From NCBI RefSeq assembly GCF_947497045.1, contig NZ_CANMEU010000009.1:1-64000 (forward strand): 64,000 nucleotides of DNA, read 5' to 3'. Under the pieces are notes generated by a model. The model saw nothing but the letters and a program-made list of their open reading frames with translations, ran no database searches and was not told the origin of the DNA. Positions 23,863-33,371 of the stretch are shown one piece after another. The translations under genes were made by a program, and so were the position numbers. The first letter of the stretch is position 1. Each line of letters starts with the position of its first letter. Source of the DNA: an uncultured Tateyamaria sp. GTDB lineage: Bacteria; Pseudomonadota; Alphaproteobacteria; Rhodobacterales; Rhodobacteraceae.

Positions 23863-26103
23863 TCAGCCCTGCTGGCGCAGATATTCCATAATCGCCGGGC
23901 GCACGTTCATATCGCCCCTGTGACGCGCATCAGCGATCACTTTACGCACATCATCAAGGTTCGAGCGCCTCAAGAGCGACTTTACCGGTCCAATCGAGGC
24001 CGGACGCATCGACAGACTGCGCAATCCAATGGCCGCAAAGCACAGCGCCTCGACCGGGCGACCCGCATCCTCGCCGCAGAAACTCAGCGGAGTGCCCGTC
24101 TGCGCGCAGCGTTCCACGATCCGTTCGATAAAGGACAGGAACGACACATTCAGCGTATCATACCGCCGCCGCACCCGCTCATTCTCGCGATCCGCCGCAA
24201 AGAAGAATTGCTTGAGGTCGTTGCCCCCGATGGAAAGGAACCCAACCTCTTCAAAGAACTTCGTCGGCGCAAAAGCCAGACTTGGCGTTTCAAGCATGGC
24301 CCCCACCGATATCCGTTCGGGCAAGACCTGACCCAAACGACGCTCGCGCGCCATTGCCTTGTCCATCTCGGCCTTGGCTTGGGTGTATTCCTCGTATTGC
24401 GCCACGAAGGGGAACATCACCGTCAGCGGGCGGCCATTGGCGGCACGGATCAACGCCTGTAGCTGCATGCGCAACACCCCGGGTTTGTCGAGACCGACAC
24501 GGATCGCGCGCCAGCCAAGGGCCGGATTCGGCTCGTCATTGGGCTTCATATAGGGCAGCACCTTGTCCGACCCGATATCAAGTGTGCGAAACACGACCGG
24601 CTTGCCCCCCGCCGCATCCAGAACGCGGGCGTAAAGGGCGCTCAACTCGGACCGCCGGGGCATTTGGTTGCGCACAAGGAACTGCAATTCGGTACGGAAC
24701 AGGCCTACACCTTCGGCACCCGACCCCTCAAGCGAGGGCAAATCGGCCATCAGACCCGCATTCATCATCATGGTCACAGCCGATCCGCACAGCGTCATAG
24801 CCGGTTTGTCCCGGATCGAGGCATAGCGTTCCACAGCTGCCGCCTGCATCGCCATCTTGTCGCGAAACGCAGTCACAACCGTGTCGTCGGGGCGCAAATG
24901 CACAATGCCCTGTTCGCCATCGACCATGACATGATCGCCGTTCAGCGCCTCAAGCGTGGCCCGTTCGGTATGCACGATCAACGGGATCGCCAGCGCGCGC
25001 GCCACAATGGCCGCATGACTGCCAACGGACCCGGCCTCAAGTATGATCCCTTTGAGCGAGCGACCATAATCCAGCAACTCAGCCGGGCCGATATTGCGCG
25101 CCACAAGGATCGGATCTACCGGCATATCGGCCCCCGTGTCCGATCCCTGCCCGGTCAGGATGCGCAGCAGGCGGTTTGACAGATCGTCCAGATCCGCCAG
25201 CCGTTCGCGCAGATAGCTGTCATTGGCCTGTCCCATACGGGCGCGGGCCAGTGATTGTTCCTTTTCCACAGCAGCCTCGGCGCTGAGGCCGTTGGAAATG
25301 TCCTCCTCCATCCGGAGCATCCAGCCTTTGGAGTTGGCGAACATCCGGTACGCCTCAAGCACCTGCGCCTGTTCCTTGTCGATAGCCGCCAGCGCCAACA
25401 TCTTGTCCACGCCCACCCGCAATTCCTCGACCGCCTCGGTCAGCCGCTCAAACTCGCGGTGGGGATCGTCGGCAATGGGGTTGGTGACCACAACGCGAGG
25501 CTCATGCAGCCAGATATGGCCCTCGGCCACACCCTCCTGTGCCACCGTGCCGCGCAACATCGAAGGCTGAGAATGGCGCGCACCCATCGCACTGCCTTCG
25601 CCCACAAACGCGCCAAGTTCGGTCATTTCGGCCAGCACCATTGCCACGACTTCGAGTGCGTAAATCTCGTCAGCCGAAAACTCGCGCGCCTCCTTGGATT
25701 GGACAACCAGCACACCCATCGCATCACCAAGACGCTGAACAGGGACACCCAGAAAGCTGGAAAAAACCTCTTCGCCGGTTTCGGGCATGTATCGAAAACC
25801 GCTGGCCTGAGGGGCATTGGCGGTGTTGATGATCTGGCGACGTTGGGCCACACGGCCCACCAGCCCCTCGCCAAGGCGCATCCGGGTCTGGTGCACAGCG
25901 TCCGGGTTCAACCCTTCGGTGGCGCACAATTCCAGTGTTTCCTCGTCACGAAACAGATAGATCGAACACACTTCGGTGCCGATGCTGTCGGCGATCAGAT
26001 GGGTGATCTTGTCCAGCCGCGCCTGACCGGGATCATCGCCCGCCATCGCATCGCGCAGCCGCCCAAGCAGCTTTCGGCTTTCTGATTCAAAGCGTTCGGC
26101 CAT
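23863..26103 (-). CDS. ptsP: Phosphoenolpyruvate-protein phosphotransferase EINtr (PtsP)
   Basis: A 746-residue enzyme I of the nitrogen PTS. The N-terminal GAF sensor domain covers about residues 1-165, the phosphorylated His363 is in AGSVGSHAAIVARALAIP, and the PEP-binding barrel follows with GAEGVGLFRTELQFL, PFVAQYEEYTQAKAE and LSIGGNDLKQFFFA, then Cys in LSFCGEDAGRP. It autophosphorylates from PEP and passes phosphate to NPr, linking nitrogen and carbon status to regulation. No other PTS gene is nearby. lysC upstream on the same strand matches a common alphaproteobacterial order. Confidence 0.95.
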   Translation of the reverse strand: MAERFESESRKLLGRLRDAMAGDDPGQARLDKITHLIADSIGTEVCSIYLFRDEETLELCATEGLNPDAVHQTRMRLGEGLVGRVAQRRQIINTANAPQASGFRYMPETGEEVFSSFLGVPVQRLGDAMGVLVVQSKEAREFSADEIYALEVVAMVLAEMTELGAFVGEGSAMGARHSQPSMLRGTVAQEGVAEGHIWLHEPRVVVTNPIADDPHREFERLTEAVEELRVGVDKMLALAAIDKEQAQVLEAYRMFANSKGWMLRMEEDISNGLSAEAAVEKEQSLARARMGQANDSYLRERLADLDDLSNRLLRILTGQGSDTGADMPVDPILVARNIGPAELLDYGRSLKGIILEAGSVGSHAAIVARALAIPLIVHTERATLEALNGDHVMVDGEQGIVHLRPDDTVVTAFRDKMAMQAAAVERYASIRDKPAMTLCGSAVTMMMNAGLMADLPSLEGSGAEGVGLFRTELQFLVRNQMPRRSELSALYARVLDAAGGKPVVFRTLDIGSDKVLPYMKPNDEPNPALGWRAIRVGLDKPGVLRMQLQALIRAANGRPLTVMFPFVAQYEEYTQAKAEMDKAMARERRLGQVLPERISVGAMLETPSLAFAPTKFFEEVGFLSIGGNDLKQFFFAADRENERVRRRYDTLNVSFLSFIERIVERCAQTGTPLSFCGEDAGRPVEALCFAAIGLRSLSMRPASIGPVKSLLRRSNLDDVRKVIADARHRGDMNVRPAIMEYLRQQG

Positions 26104-26255
26104 CGCCGCGCGTCTCCCACACCATTTGCAACGTCAGCTTAGATCACAGGCGTCGGCAAAGCGAAATCACAAAGCGCAAGGCACACCGGCAATATTCCAC
26201 TTAAGCGCGAATTGCAGACATGGTGGCGAAACCCCACCCAAACACTGGTGTATGG

Positions 26256-27494
26256 TCAGGCGGTTTTGTCCAGCTCAAACGCGTCATGCAACGCCTGCAC
26301 GGCCAGCTCGGTGTATTTGCGATCAATCAACACGCTGATCTTGATCTCGGATGTGGTGATGACCTTGATGTTGATGCCCTCGGCACTCAGGCACTGGAAC
26401 ATCTTGGCGGCCACCCCTGTGTGACTGCGCATCCCGATGCCCACAACGCTGACCTTGGCCACGTCGCGATCCGCCACCAGTTCGGCAAAGTTGATCACGC
26501 CCTTGTCTTTGGCTTCGGCCATGGCGGCTTCGGCCCGTGTCACCTGATCGGTGGGGCAGGAAAAGGTCATGTCGGTGCGCCCCTCTTCCGAGATATTCTG
26601 GACAATCATATCGACATTGACCCCCGCCTCGCTGAGGGCGGTAAAGATGGTGGCGGCGATACCGGGGCGGTCGGCCACACTCAGCAAGGTCATCTTCGCC
26701 TCATCGCGGGAAAAGGCCACACCGGCCACTGCATTGCTTTCCATGATATCCTCCTCATCACAGACCAACGTGCCGGCGTCGTCCGATTGTTCTTCAAAAC
26801 TGCTCAGCACGCGCAGACGCACCTTGTAGCGCATCGCCAACTCGACCGACCGGGTCTGCAAGACCTTGGCCCCGAGCGAGGCCAGTTCCAGCATCTCTTC
26901 GAACGAGATCCTGTCCAGTTTGCGCGCCTTGGCGCTTACACGCGGATCGGTGGTATAGACGCCATCCACATCCGTATAGATATCACAGCGCTCTGCCCCA
27001 AAGGCGGCGGCAAAGGCTACGGCGGTCGTGTCAGACCCGCCCCGCCCCAACGTGGTGATCCGGCCCTCCGGGCTCATTCCCTGAAAACCTGCGACGACAG
27101 CGACGCGCATGCCCTCGCCAAATTTGGCATTGATGTTCTCGGGCGGGATATCTTCGATACGGGCGCTCGAATGCGCAGACGTCGTCAGCACCGGCACCTG
27201 CCAGCCCTGCCAGGACCGCGCGGGCACATCCATTTCCTGCAAGGTAAGCGCCATCAATCCGGCTGTCACATTCTCGCCACTGGACACGACGGCATCATAT
27301 TCGCGGGCATCAAACATCGGCGAGGTCTCATTCACCCAGCCGACCAGCTCATTGGTCTTGCCCGACATGGCCGAAACGATGACGATCACGTCATAGCCCT
27401 TGGCCACCTCGACCCCCACACGCTTGGCCGCGCGGCGGATCCGGTCCAATGTGGCCACGGATGTGCCACCAAATTTCATCACGAGAACAGGCAT
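26256..27494 (-). CDS. lysC: Aspartate kinase
   Basis: A 412-residue aspartokinase. The N-terminal kinase domain has VMKFGGTSVATLDRI, SSGENVTAGLMAL and LGRGGSDTTAVAFAAAF with YTDVDGVYTTDPR; the C-terminal third carries two ACT domains for allosteric feedback. It makes aspartyl phosphate for lysine, threonine and methionine synthesis. The ATG at 27494 is chosen; the preceding codon is GTG. ptsP lies 152 bases downstream on the same strand. Confidence 0.95.
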   Translation of the reverse strand: MPVLVMKFGGTSVATLDRIRRAAKRVGVEVAKGYDVIVIVSAMSGKTNELVGWVNETSPMFDAREYDAVVSSGENVTAGLMALTLQEMDVPARSWQGWQVPVLTTSAHSSARIEDIPPENINAKFGEGMRVAVVAGFQGMSPEGRITTLGRGGSDTTAVAFAAAFGAERCDIYTDVDGVYTTDPRVSAKARKLDRISFEEMLELASLGAKVLQTRSVELAMRYKVRLRVLSSFEEQSDDAGTLVCDEEDIMESNAVAGVAFSRDEAKMTLLSVADRPGIAATIFTALSEAGVNVDMIVQNISEEGRTDMTFSCPTDQVTRAEAAMAEAKDKGVINFAELVADRDVAKVSVVGIGMRSHTGVAAKMFQCLSAEGINIKVITTSEIKISVLIDRKYTELAVQALHDAFELDKTA

Positions 27495-27718
27495 CACGGC
27501 GCCTCAAATTATGTCGGCCTGCCCATATCTGCCCACCTGTCCAAGTGCAAGCGGCAGGGGGATTGTTCTCGGCTCAAATGGCATCCCGGTCCGTTTCCCG
27601 GCAGATGGTGTAGCCTCCGAAATGGGGAAAAGGGTCAAAGCCGTCTGACAAGGCGGCTTCGACATAAATCGTGTCGCGCGGCAGCGCGTCCATTCAACAG
27701 ATACCGCCAAAGATCAGC

Positions 27719-28360
27719 CTAGTAGGGGTGCGCCTGCCCGTCCCATGTCTCAAAACACCCGGATGTGTCGTGCGACAACGCGGCAAAGCGGGACACCAAC
27801 CCGGCCACGGACTGATCCACAGTGATCGCGGCTGCCTCGCCCCCCATATCCGTCTGCACCCAACCGGGATGATAGATGCCAACGGCAATCTCGCCCGCCA
27901 GCTCAGACGCCAGATTGCGCCCCACATTCAACACCGCCGCTTTTGAGGCACGGTAGATATAACTGCCCCCCGGCGCGTGGGTATGCGAGGCCATCTGCGA
28001 CGAGATGATCGCGATTTTCGGAGCCCTGCCCGCGCGCAGATTGGGCAACAGCGCCTGTACGGTCAAAAACACGCCCGTCACATTGGCCGCAAAACTCTGA
28101 GCCCAAAGGTCAGGCGCATAGCCGGTTTCCAGATCATTGCCCTTGTCAAGAAACACCCCGGCATTGCAGACCAACAGATCAATCGCCTGCCCCTCAAGAT
28201 GGGTGGCCATGGCGGTGTGATCTGCGGGCTGGGTCACATCCAGCGTCACGTCGGCTCCTGCCGAGCGGCCTGTGGCAACTACAAAATGGCCCTGCGCGCG
28301 GTAAGCCGCCGCCAGACCTGCGCCGATGCCGCGCGTGGCCCCGGTAATGACAATGTTCAT
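27719..28360 (-). CDS. SDR-family oxidoreductase (C-factor-like)
   Basis: A 213-residue short-chain dehydrogenase with the cofactor motif TGATRGIGAGLAAAYRAQG, NAGVF, a catalytic Ser in IAIISSQMASHTH and the intact YxxxK in YIYRASKAAVLNVGRNLA. The short length and lack of a long C-terminal loop fit the C-factor or carbonyl-reductase-like group, whose substrates are mostly unknown. It starts four bases after the DUF1178 gene and is the last of a three-gene run with the Nudix gene. Confidence 0.85.
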   Translation of the reverse strand: MNIVITGATRGIGAGLAAAYRAQGHFVVATGRSAGADVTLDVTQPADHTAMATHLEGQAIDLLVCNAGVFLDKGNDLETGYAPDLWAQSFAANVTGVFLTVQALLPNLRAGRAPKIAIISSQMASHTHAPGGSYIYRASKAAVLNVGRNLASELAGEIAVGIYHPGWVQTDMGGEAAAITVDQSVAGLVSRFAALSHDTSGCFETWDGQAHPY

Positions 28361-28364
28361 CGTT

Positions 28365-28820
28365 TCAGTTCGCCTTGCGTGTCGGGAGGAACGGCAGTGG
28401 TGCCACCGGGATACCGTCTTCGATCAGGGCCTTTGCCTCCCTGGCGTTCGCCTCGCCCCAGATCGGGCGGTCCGGCGCGTCGCCCAAGTGCATATCCCGC
28501 GCTTCCCTGGCAAAGTTGCCACCCACATAGGTCGCATTTTTCTCGACCGTGTCGCGCATCTTGGCCAGGGCTGTCTCGGCCTTGCCTGCGGGGGTGGTCA
28601 ACGGACCCGGCGCGGGGGCTTCGTCAGCCGCAGCCGCTGTCTCGATTTTCGAGCGGGCCGTCGCCACCCGCGGGGCCATGATGGACTTGGACACATCACT
28701 TGATCCGCAAGCCACACATGCCACATGCCCGGCAGCGCGCAGCGTGTCATAGGCTTCGCTTGAGGCGAACCAGCTTTCGAACACATGGCCGTCGCCGCAT
28801 TTCAGGGAATATTTGATCAT
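28365..28820 (-). CDS. DUF1178-family protein
   Basis: A 151-residue protein. The start MIKYSLKCGDGHVFESWF, followed by CVACGSSDVSKSIMAPRV, is typical of DUF1178. The cysteines in KCGDGH and CVACG suggest a small zinc ribbon. A low-complexity Ala/Pro linker and a helical C-terminal half follow. The function of the family is unknown. The ATG at 28820 is preferred over upstream frame extension. It sits between a Nudix hydrolase and an SDR in an apparent housekeeping operon. Confidence 0.82.
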   Translation of the reverse strand: MIKYSLKCGDGHVFESWFASSEAYDTLRAAGHVACVACGSSDVSKSIMAPRVATARSKIETAAAADEAPAPGPLTTPAGKAETALAKMRDTVEKNATYVGGNFAREARDMHLGDAPDRPIWGEANAREAKALIEDGIPVAPLPFLPTRKAN

Positions 28821-28866
28821 CGTCTGTACAACATAAGCCCACAGGCCCCGCACGCAATAGCGCCCG

Positions 28867-29343
28867 TCAAAGCGTGCGGCGCGGATCAAAATCCCGCAAA
28901 ATTCGCGACAATTCCGGCTCATCCACCATTTCAGCAGCCTTTTTGCGGCTGACCCACTTGCGCGTGCGCTCGCCTGCTTCGGGAAACACCGTGGCCAGCG
29001 ATTTGACTTTCACTGCATAGACCATCGCCACGCAGGGCAGATCTTCGCCGTCGTCATTCATCGTTTTGGTATAGGAATAAAGGCCCATGGGGCGCGGATC
29101 GGCCCGGCCAATCACACCCGCTTCTTCCCACGCTTCTTGCGCCGCGCTGTCGGCGGGGGTCATGCCATCCATTGGCCAGCCCTTTGGAATGATCCAACGG
29201 CGCGTGCCGCGCGATGTCACCAGAAGAAACTGAACCTTGTCATTCTTGATCCGGTAGCACATGGCCGCAAATTGCGTCCGCACATCAGCTTTGTGCGAGT
29301 TTCCAAAGCGCAGCGGAAGTTGTTTTATCATCGGGGCGGTCAC
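28867..29343 (-). CDS. Nudix hydrolase
   Basis: A 158-residue Nudix protein. The Nudix box region is WPMDGMTPADSAAQEAWEEA. It departs from the consensus at the first Glu (Met) and the Arg (Gln) but keeps the metal-binding EExG core, as in diphosphoinositol-polyphosphate-type members. An AGGAGG ribosome site with eight-base spacing precedes a GTG start at 29343, which decides the start over an ATG four codons later. The substrate is likely a nucleoside or inositol polyphosphate derivative; not determinable here. Confidence 0.87.
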   Translation of the reverse strand: MTAPMIKQLPLRFGNSHKADVRTQFAAMCYRIKNDKVQFLLVTSRGTRRWIIPKGWPMDGMTPADSAAQEAWEEAGVIGRADPRPMGLYSYTKTMNDDGEDLPCVAMVYAVKVKSLATVFPEAGERTRKWVSRKKAAEMVDEPELSRILRDFDPRRTL

Positions 29344-29511
29344 TGCCCGAACCTCCTGTTTATTGCGGGCAACATACCTAAGATGTGCGCCAAATACCAG
29401 ATTCCACCTAACAATTTCCTAAAATTGCCCGAACCGGACATGCGGTGCATGGCCAAAAGGCCACGCATTTCCACTTGAGCCGTCCCGCCCCATGTCCAAT
29501 AGTCGGCCCAG

Positions 29512-30237
29512 ATGAAAACTCTTCGATGGATCAAAGGCTTGGCACTGTCCGCCTGTCTGGCATGGCCTGCGCAGGCGGCGGACTTGCGCATTTTTGCCGC
29601 CGCCAGCCTGCAAGGGCCGCTGGATGTGATCACGAAAGAGTGGTCACAGGATGTGGCGGTCAGCTATGGCGGCAGTGGCACACTGGCCCGCCAGATCAGC
29701 CTTGGCGCGCCTGCAGACGCGGTGATTTTGGCGAATGCGCAGTGGGCCGACTGGCTGGTGGATCAGGGACATATCGCAGGCCCCGCACGACCGGTCCTGA
29801 GCAACCAGCTGGTCCTTATCGGCCCGAGCGGTGCTGCGCCGCTGCCGGCCCCGGATGCAGGCGCATTGATGGCCCGCCTTGGCGATGGGCGCATGGCAAT
29901 GGGGCAGCACATGTCTGTCCCCGCCGGGATTTATGCCCACGCGTGGCTAAGCCATATCAACGCCTGGACCACATTGCGCCCGCACCTCGCTGAAACCGAA
30001 AACGTGCGCGCCGCTCTTGCCCTTGTGGCACGCGGCGAGGCCCCGTTGGGCGTCGTCTATGCCTCGGATGCGGGGGCAAGTGACGGGGTCGATATCCTTT
30101 GGCACATCCCGACGGACACCCATCCGCCGATCCGGTATCCCGCGCTGGCCATCACCCCCGCCGGGGCCGCGTTTCTGGATCACCTTGCCACCCGCACCGA
30201 CCTGTTTGTCGCCGCGGGTTTCAAGGCTCTGCCATGA
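29512..30237 (+). CDS. modA: Molybdate-binding protein ModA
   Basis: A 241-residue periplasmic binding protein with a signal peptide (GLALSACLAWPAQAAD) and the ModA start RIFAAASLQGPLDVI. Other anion-site features are SYGGSGTLARQISLGAPADA and ARGEAPLGVVYASDA. It delivers molybdate (or tungstate) to ModB. modB starts inside its stop codon. No ModE-type operator was recognised in the 168 bases upstream. Molybdenum taken up could feed the hydroxylase encoded at 4.4-7.1 kb. Confidence 0.93.
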   Translation: MKTLRWIKGLALSACLAWPAQAADLRIFAAASLQGPLDVITKEWSQDVAVSYGGSGTLARQISLGAPADAVILANAQWADWLVDQGHIAGPARPVLSNQLVLIGPSGAAPLPAPDAGALMARLGDGRMAMGQHMSVPAGIYAHAWLSHINAWTTLRPHLAETENVRAALALVARGEAPLGVVYASDAGASDGVDILWHIPTDTHPPIRYPALAITPAGAAFLDHLATRTDLFVAAGFKALP

Positions 30238-30926
30238 GCTTGGATCCGGCAGGTTGGGACGCGCTGCGCCTGTCGCTGCTGGTGGGCGTGGTCGCCACGT
30301 TGATCGCATTGCCGCTGGCGATCTGGATCGCGTGGCTGCTGGCACGGCGCGACTTCTGGGGCAAGGGTGCTCTCAATGCGGCCGTGCATCTGCCACTGGT
30401 CCTGCCCCCTGTCGTGACTGGATACCTGCTGCTGATCGCGTTCGGACGCACCGGGCCCGCGGGGCGCTTTCTTGAAAGCACCTTTGGCCTCGTGCTGGCC
30501 TTTCGCTGGACGGGTGCGGTGCTGGCGGCCATCGTCATGGGCTTTCCCTTGATGGTGCGCGCCATCCGCCTGGCGATCGAGGCCGTGGATCCCAAGATCG
30601 AAGACGCCGCCCGCACCCTCGGGGCACCGGGCCACGCCGTCTTTCGCACCGTGACGTTGCCCCTGATCCTGCCGGGCATTCTGGCGGGTGGCGTCATGGG
30701 CTTTGCCAAGGCCATCGGAGAGTTCGGCGCTACCATCACCTTTGTCGCCAACATCCCCGGAGAGACACAAACCCTGCCCTCGGCCATCTACGCACTGTTG
30801 CAAGTGCCGGGGGGTGAGGATGCGGCGATCACGCTGGTGTTGTGGGCCTGCATTCTGGCGCTTGGCGCTGTGGTCTTGTCCGAGTGGCTTGCGCGCCGCG
30901 TTGCCAAACGGATTGCGGGCACATGA
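30234..30926 (+). CDS. modB: Molybdate ABC transporter permease ModB
   Basis: A 230-residue permease with five or six membrane segments and the ATPase-contact loop EDAARTLGAPGHAVFRTVTL. LPLVLPPVVTGYLLLIAFG and AKAIGEFGATITFVANIPG are characteristic of ModB/CysTW permeases. The ATG at 30234 overlaps the modA stop (ATGA); the earlier start of the frame is inside modA. modC again overlaps its stop, so modABC is one coupled unit. Confidence 0.93.
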   Translation: MSLDPAGWDALRLSLLVGVVATLIALPLAIWIAWLLARRDFWGKGALNAAVHLPLVLPPVVTGYLLLIAFGRTGPAGRFLESTFGLVLAFRWTGAVLAAIVMGFPLMVRAIRLAIEAVDPKIEDAARTLGAPGHAVFRTVTLPLILPGILAGGVMGFAKAIGEFGATITFVANIPGETQTLPSAIYALLQVPGGEDAAITLVLWACILALGAVVLSEWLARRVAKRIAGT

Positions 30927-32023
30927 CGCTCTCGGTCGCTCTGACCCATCGCGCAGGCACCTTTGCGCTGGATGCCGCGTTCGAGGCCGGACCGAGGGTC
31001 ACGGCCCTGTTCGGTCGTTCCGGGGCGGGCAAGACCACCATCGTGAATGCGGTGGCTGGATTGCTGCACCCGGATCAGGCGCACATCACCCTGAACGGGC
31101 GGGTGTTCAACGATGCCGCAACCTTTACGCCCCCACATAAACGGCGCATCGGATATGTGTTTCAGGATGCGCGGCTTTTCCCGCATCTGAGCGTGGCGCA
31201 AAACCTCGACTATGCGGCGCGGTTCGGCGCAAAGGCCAAAGCACGCGCGCAGATCATCGAGATGCTGGGTATCGGTGCCCTGCTGACCCGCGGCCCCGCG
31301 ACCCTCTCAGGGGGTGAAAAACAGCGGGTGGCTCTGGGGCGCGCCCTGCTCAGCGATCCCGAAGTGCTGCTGATGGACGAACCGCTTGCCGCCCTTGATG
31401 GGCCGCGCAAGGCAGAGATCCTGCCCTATCTCGACCGGCTGAAACGCGACAGCGGCGTGCCGATCCTGTATGTCAGCCACGCGGTCGACGAGGTCGCGCG
31501 GCTGGCAGATTACATGGTGCTGCTGGCCGATGGCAAAGTGGCCCGCGAGGGCCCAGTGTTTGACGTGATGGCGGACCCGGCCGCGGTGCCATTGCTGGGC
31601 GTGCGCGAGGCAGGTGCGGTACTGCGCGCCACCGTGCAGGCGCACGGGGAGGATGGGATCAGCACCTTGCAGGTTGCGGGTGGTACGTTGTCCCTGATGG
31701 GGGTGGACGCGCCCGTCGGGACCGTGGTGCGCTTGCGGGTCCTGGCACAGGACGTGCTGTTGTCGCTGGATCGGCCCACGGGCCTCAGCGCACAAAACAT
31801 CCTGCCGGTGACAATCACCGCGATCCGTACGGGCGACGGACCGGGCGCGGCCATCGCGCTGGATGCCAGCGGCGATACGTTACTGGCGCGTGTGACGGCG
31901 CGGGCGGTAACGGCGATGGGGCTGGTTAAAGGCCAGCAGCTCTTTGCAATCCTCAAGGCCACGTCTGTTGCGCAAAATGCGATCTCGGGCGGGGTTATGT
32001 CAGCGCCAGCACCTGCGCCTTGA
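30923..32023 (+). CDS. modC: Molybdate ABC transporter ATPase ModC
   Basis: A 366-residue ATPase. It has Walker A FGRSGAGKTTIVNAV, signature LSGGEKQRVALGRALL, Walker B EVLLMDEPLAALDGP and a C-terminal molybdate/TOBE domain (about residues 290-350) typical of ModC. The ATG at 30923 overlaps the modB stop. Its last 29 bases overlap the convergent EcsC-family gene, so the two coding ends share DNA on opposite strands. Confidence 0.93.
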   Translation: MTLSVALTHRAGTFALDAAFEAGPRVTALFGRSGAGKTTIVNAVAGLLHPDQAHITLNGRVFNDAATFTPPHKRRIGYVFQDARLFPHLSVAQNLDYAARFGAKAKARAQIIEMLGIGALLTRGPATLSGGEKQRVALGRALLSDPEVLLMDEPLAALDGPRKAEILPYLDRLKRDSGVPILYVSHAVDEVARLADYMVLLADGKVAREGPVFDVMADPAAVPLLGVREAGAVLRATVQAHGEDGISTLQVAGGTLSLMGVDAPVGTVVRLRVLAQDVLLSLDRPTGLSAQNILPVTITAIRTGDGPGAAIALDASGDTLLARVTARAVTAMGLVKGQQLFAILKATSVAQNAISGGVMSAPAPAP

Positions 32024-32753
32024 GGCGCTCAAGCACGGCCTCCTGGTCCAGGTCTGCATCAATGGCCAAGCGGCGCAGTCCAAAATGCACATGGGCCATG
32101 TCCGTATAGTAACTGGTATAGGCGTAATTCACCGCCGCCCCCGCGACAGCGCCCAACACAGGGACAGTCTGGGCTGCGAGCTTTTGACCCATCACCACGG
32201 CCAGACGCGGGGCCACGCGCGCCACAATCGCCTGAACTGCCGCCCCGCTGAGCGCGACACGGGCCGACAGAAACGCAAGGTCCGCCCCGTCATCGTGATC
32301 CAAAGGCCCCGCAGCGGCAAACACCTGCACACAATCAAAACGAACGGACTCGGCGGTGGCGTCAAACCCATGTTCGACGGCGACACCTTCGATCACCCGC
32401 AACAGCAGCGTGGTCGTCACCGGCAATTCGGCCAGCGCCGTGGGCAATCCGCCAAATCCGCCCGCCGCCCCCATGGCGGTGCTGACGGCGGTGTTGAGCC
32501 ATTCGGCCTGATCGGGCATCACCCTGCGTGACCCGCTGGCGGCGTTCATGGCCTGCGCAAGGGCCGCTTGCGTAGCCCCATTCAACTGGTCGCGCACGGG
32601 CGCAGGCAAGCGATCCAGCAAGCCATCGGCGCGGGTGCCAAGGGTGTTGAGCAACTGGATGCCCACCCCCCCTGCCCCTTTGTAACGGCGGGCCAACCGC
32701 TCAAGTTCGGTGTCCATATCGAGGGGCGGCGGGGCAAGAATGATCTCTGTCAT
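31995..32753 (-). CDS. EcsC-family protein
   Basis: A 252-residue protein of the EcsC family. Recognisable blocks are ELERLARRYKGAGGVGIQLL, ARVAPRLAVVMGQKLAAQTV and PVLGAVAGAAVNYAYTSYY, with several hydrophobic helices (LPTALAELPVTTTLLLRVIE). EcsC is an uncharacterised protein first seen beside an ABC transporter; its molecular role is unknown. It converges on modC with a 29-base overlap and may be transcribed with the GNAT gene 31 bases upstream. Confidence 0.8.
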   Translation of the reverse strand: MTEIILAPPPLDMDTELERLARRYKGAGGVGIQLLNTLGTRADGLLDRLPAPVRDQLNGATQAALAQAMNAASGSRRVMPDQAEWLNTAVSTAMGAAGGFGGLPTALAELPVTTTLLLRVIEGVAVEHGFDATAESVRFDCVQVFAAAGPLDHDDGADLAFLSARVALSGAAVQAIVARVAPRLAVVMGQKLAAQTVPVLGAVAGAAVNYAYTSYYTDMAHVHFGLRRLAIDADLDQEAVLERLKAQVLALT

Positions 32754-32784
32754 GCCCTACAAAGTGGGGACGCGGCGCACAGTG

Positions 32785-33270
32785 TCAATGCACGCGGGCA
32801 ACGTGACCCTGCACCCCGTCCCATGCGCGCGCCTGCAAGGCACGACCCAGAACGCGCGCCGGGTTGGTCGGGGGCGGCATGACCACATCACCAAGCCGGG
32901 CAAAACCAAAGCGGCTGTAGTAGGGGGCATCACCCACCAACATGACCCGCGCCCAGCCCTCGGCCACGGCCACATCAAGCGAGGTTTCAATAAGCTGTCC
33001 GCCCAACCCCTCACCCTGCCGGGTCGGGTGGACGGCCACAGGGCCAAGCAACAGCGCAACATCCCGGCCTATGGCAACGGGCCAATACCGGATTGCCCCC
33101 GCCAGAATGCCATCGCTGTCGCGCGCGACATGGCTGAGGCCCGCAACCGGCGGCACAGCATCCCGCAACCGATAGGAAGACAGCGCCTCGCGGCCCGGCG
33201 CAAAGCACAGATCATACAGTGCCTCGACCTCCCACCAGTCATCCGGGGTCTCTTGGGTCAGATGGTACAT
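32785..33270 (-). CDS. GNAT-family N-acetyltransferase
   Basis: A 161-residue acetyltransferase. The acetyl-CoA binding loop is LLGPVAVHPTRQGEGLGGQL, followed by VMLVGDAPYYSRFGFARL, the pattern of the YhbS-like subgroup. The substrate is unknown. It reads toward the EcsC gene and its 5' end is about 100 bases from the divergent flavin reductase. Confidence 0.87.
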   Translation of the reverse strand: MYHLTQETPDDWWEVEALYDLCFAPGREALSSYRLRDAVPPVAGLSHVARDSDGILAGAIRYWPVAIGRDVALLLGPVAVHPTRQGEGLGGQLIETSLDVAVAEGWARVMLVGDAPYYSRFGFARLGDVVMPPPTNPARVLGRALQARAWDGVQGHVARVH

Positions 33271-33371
33271 GGGCGCGGATGTTTGGTCTTTTCAAGAGGA
33301 TCAAGGCTGGTTCCCGCCCTAGCATGGAGGTAACTCTTGCGCAAACGAACGCACACCAAAGGAAGCTTTTG

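Noticed and set aside
26118-26134. CACCATTTGCAACGTCA upstream of ptsP, similar to a site near 59413 upstream of the transglycosylase gene
   Set aside because: Fifteen of 17 bases match, but no symmetry or shared function supports a regulatory role; likely chance.
27504-27710. Short minus-strand frame upstream of lysC
   Set aside because: No ribosome site or recognisable feature; low complexity. The 27495-27718 interval is treated as the lysC leader.
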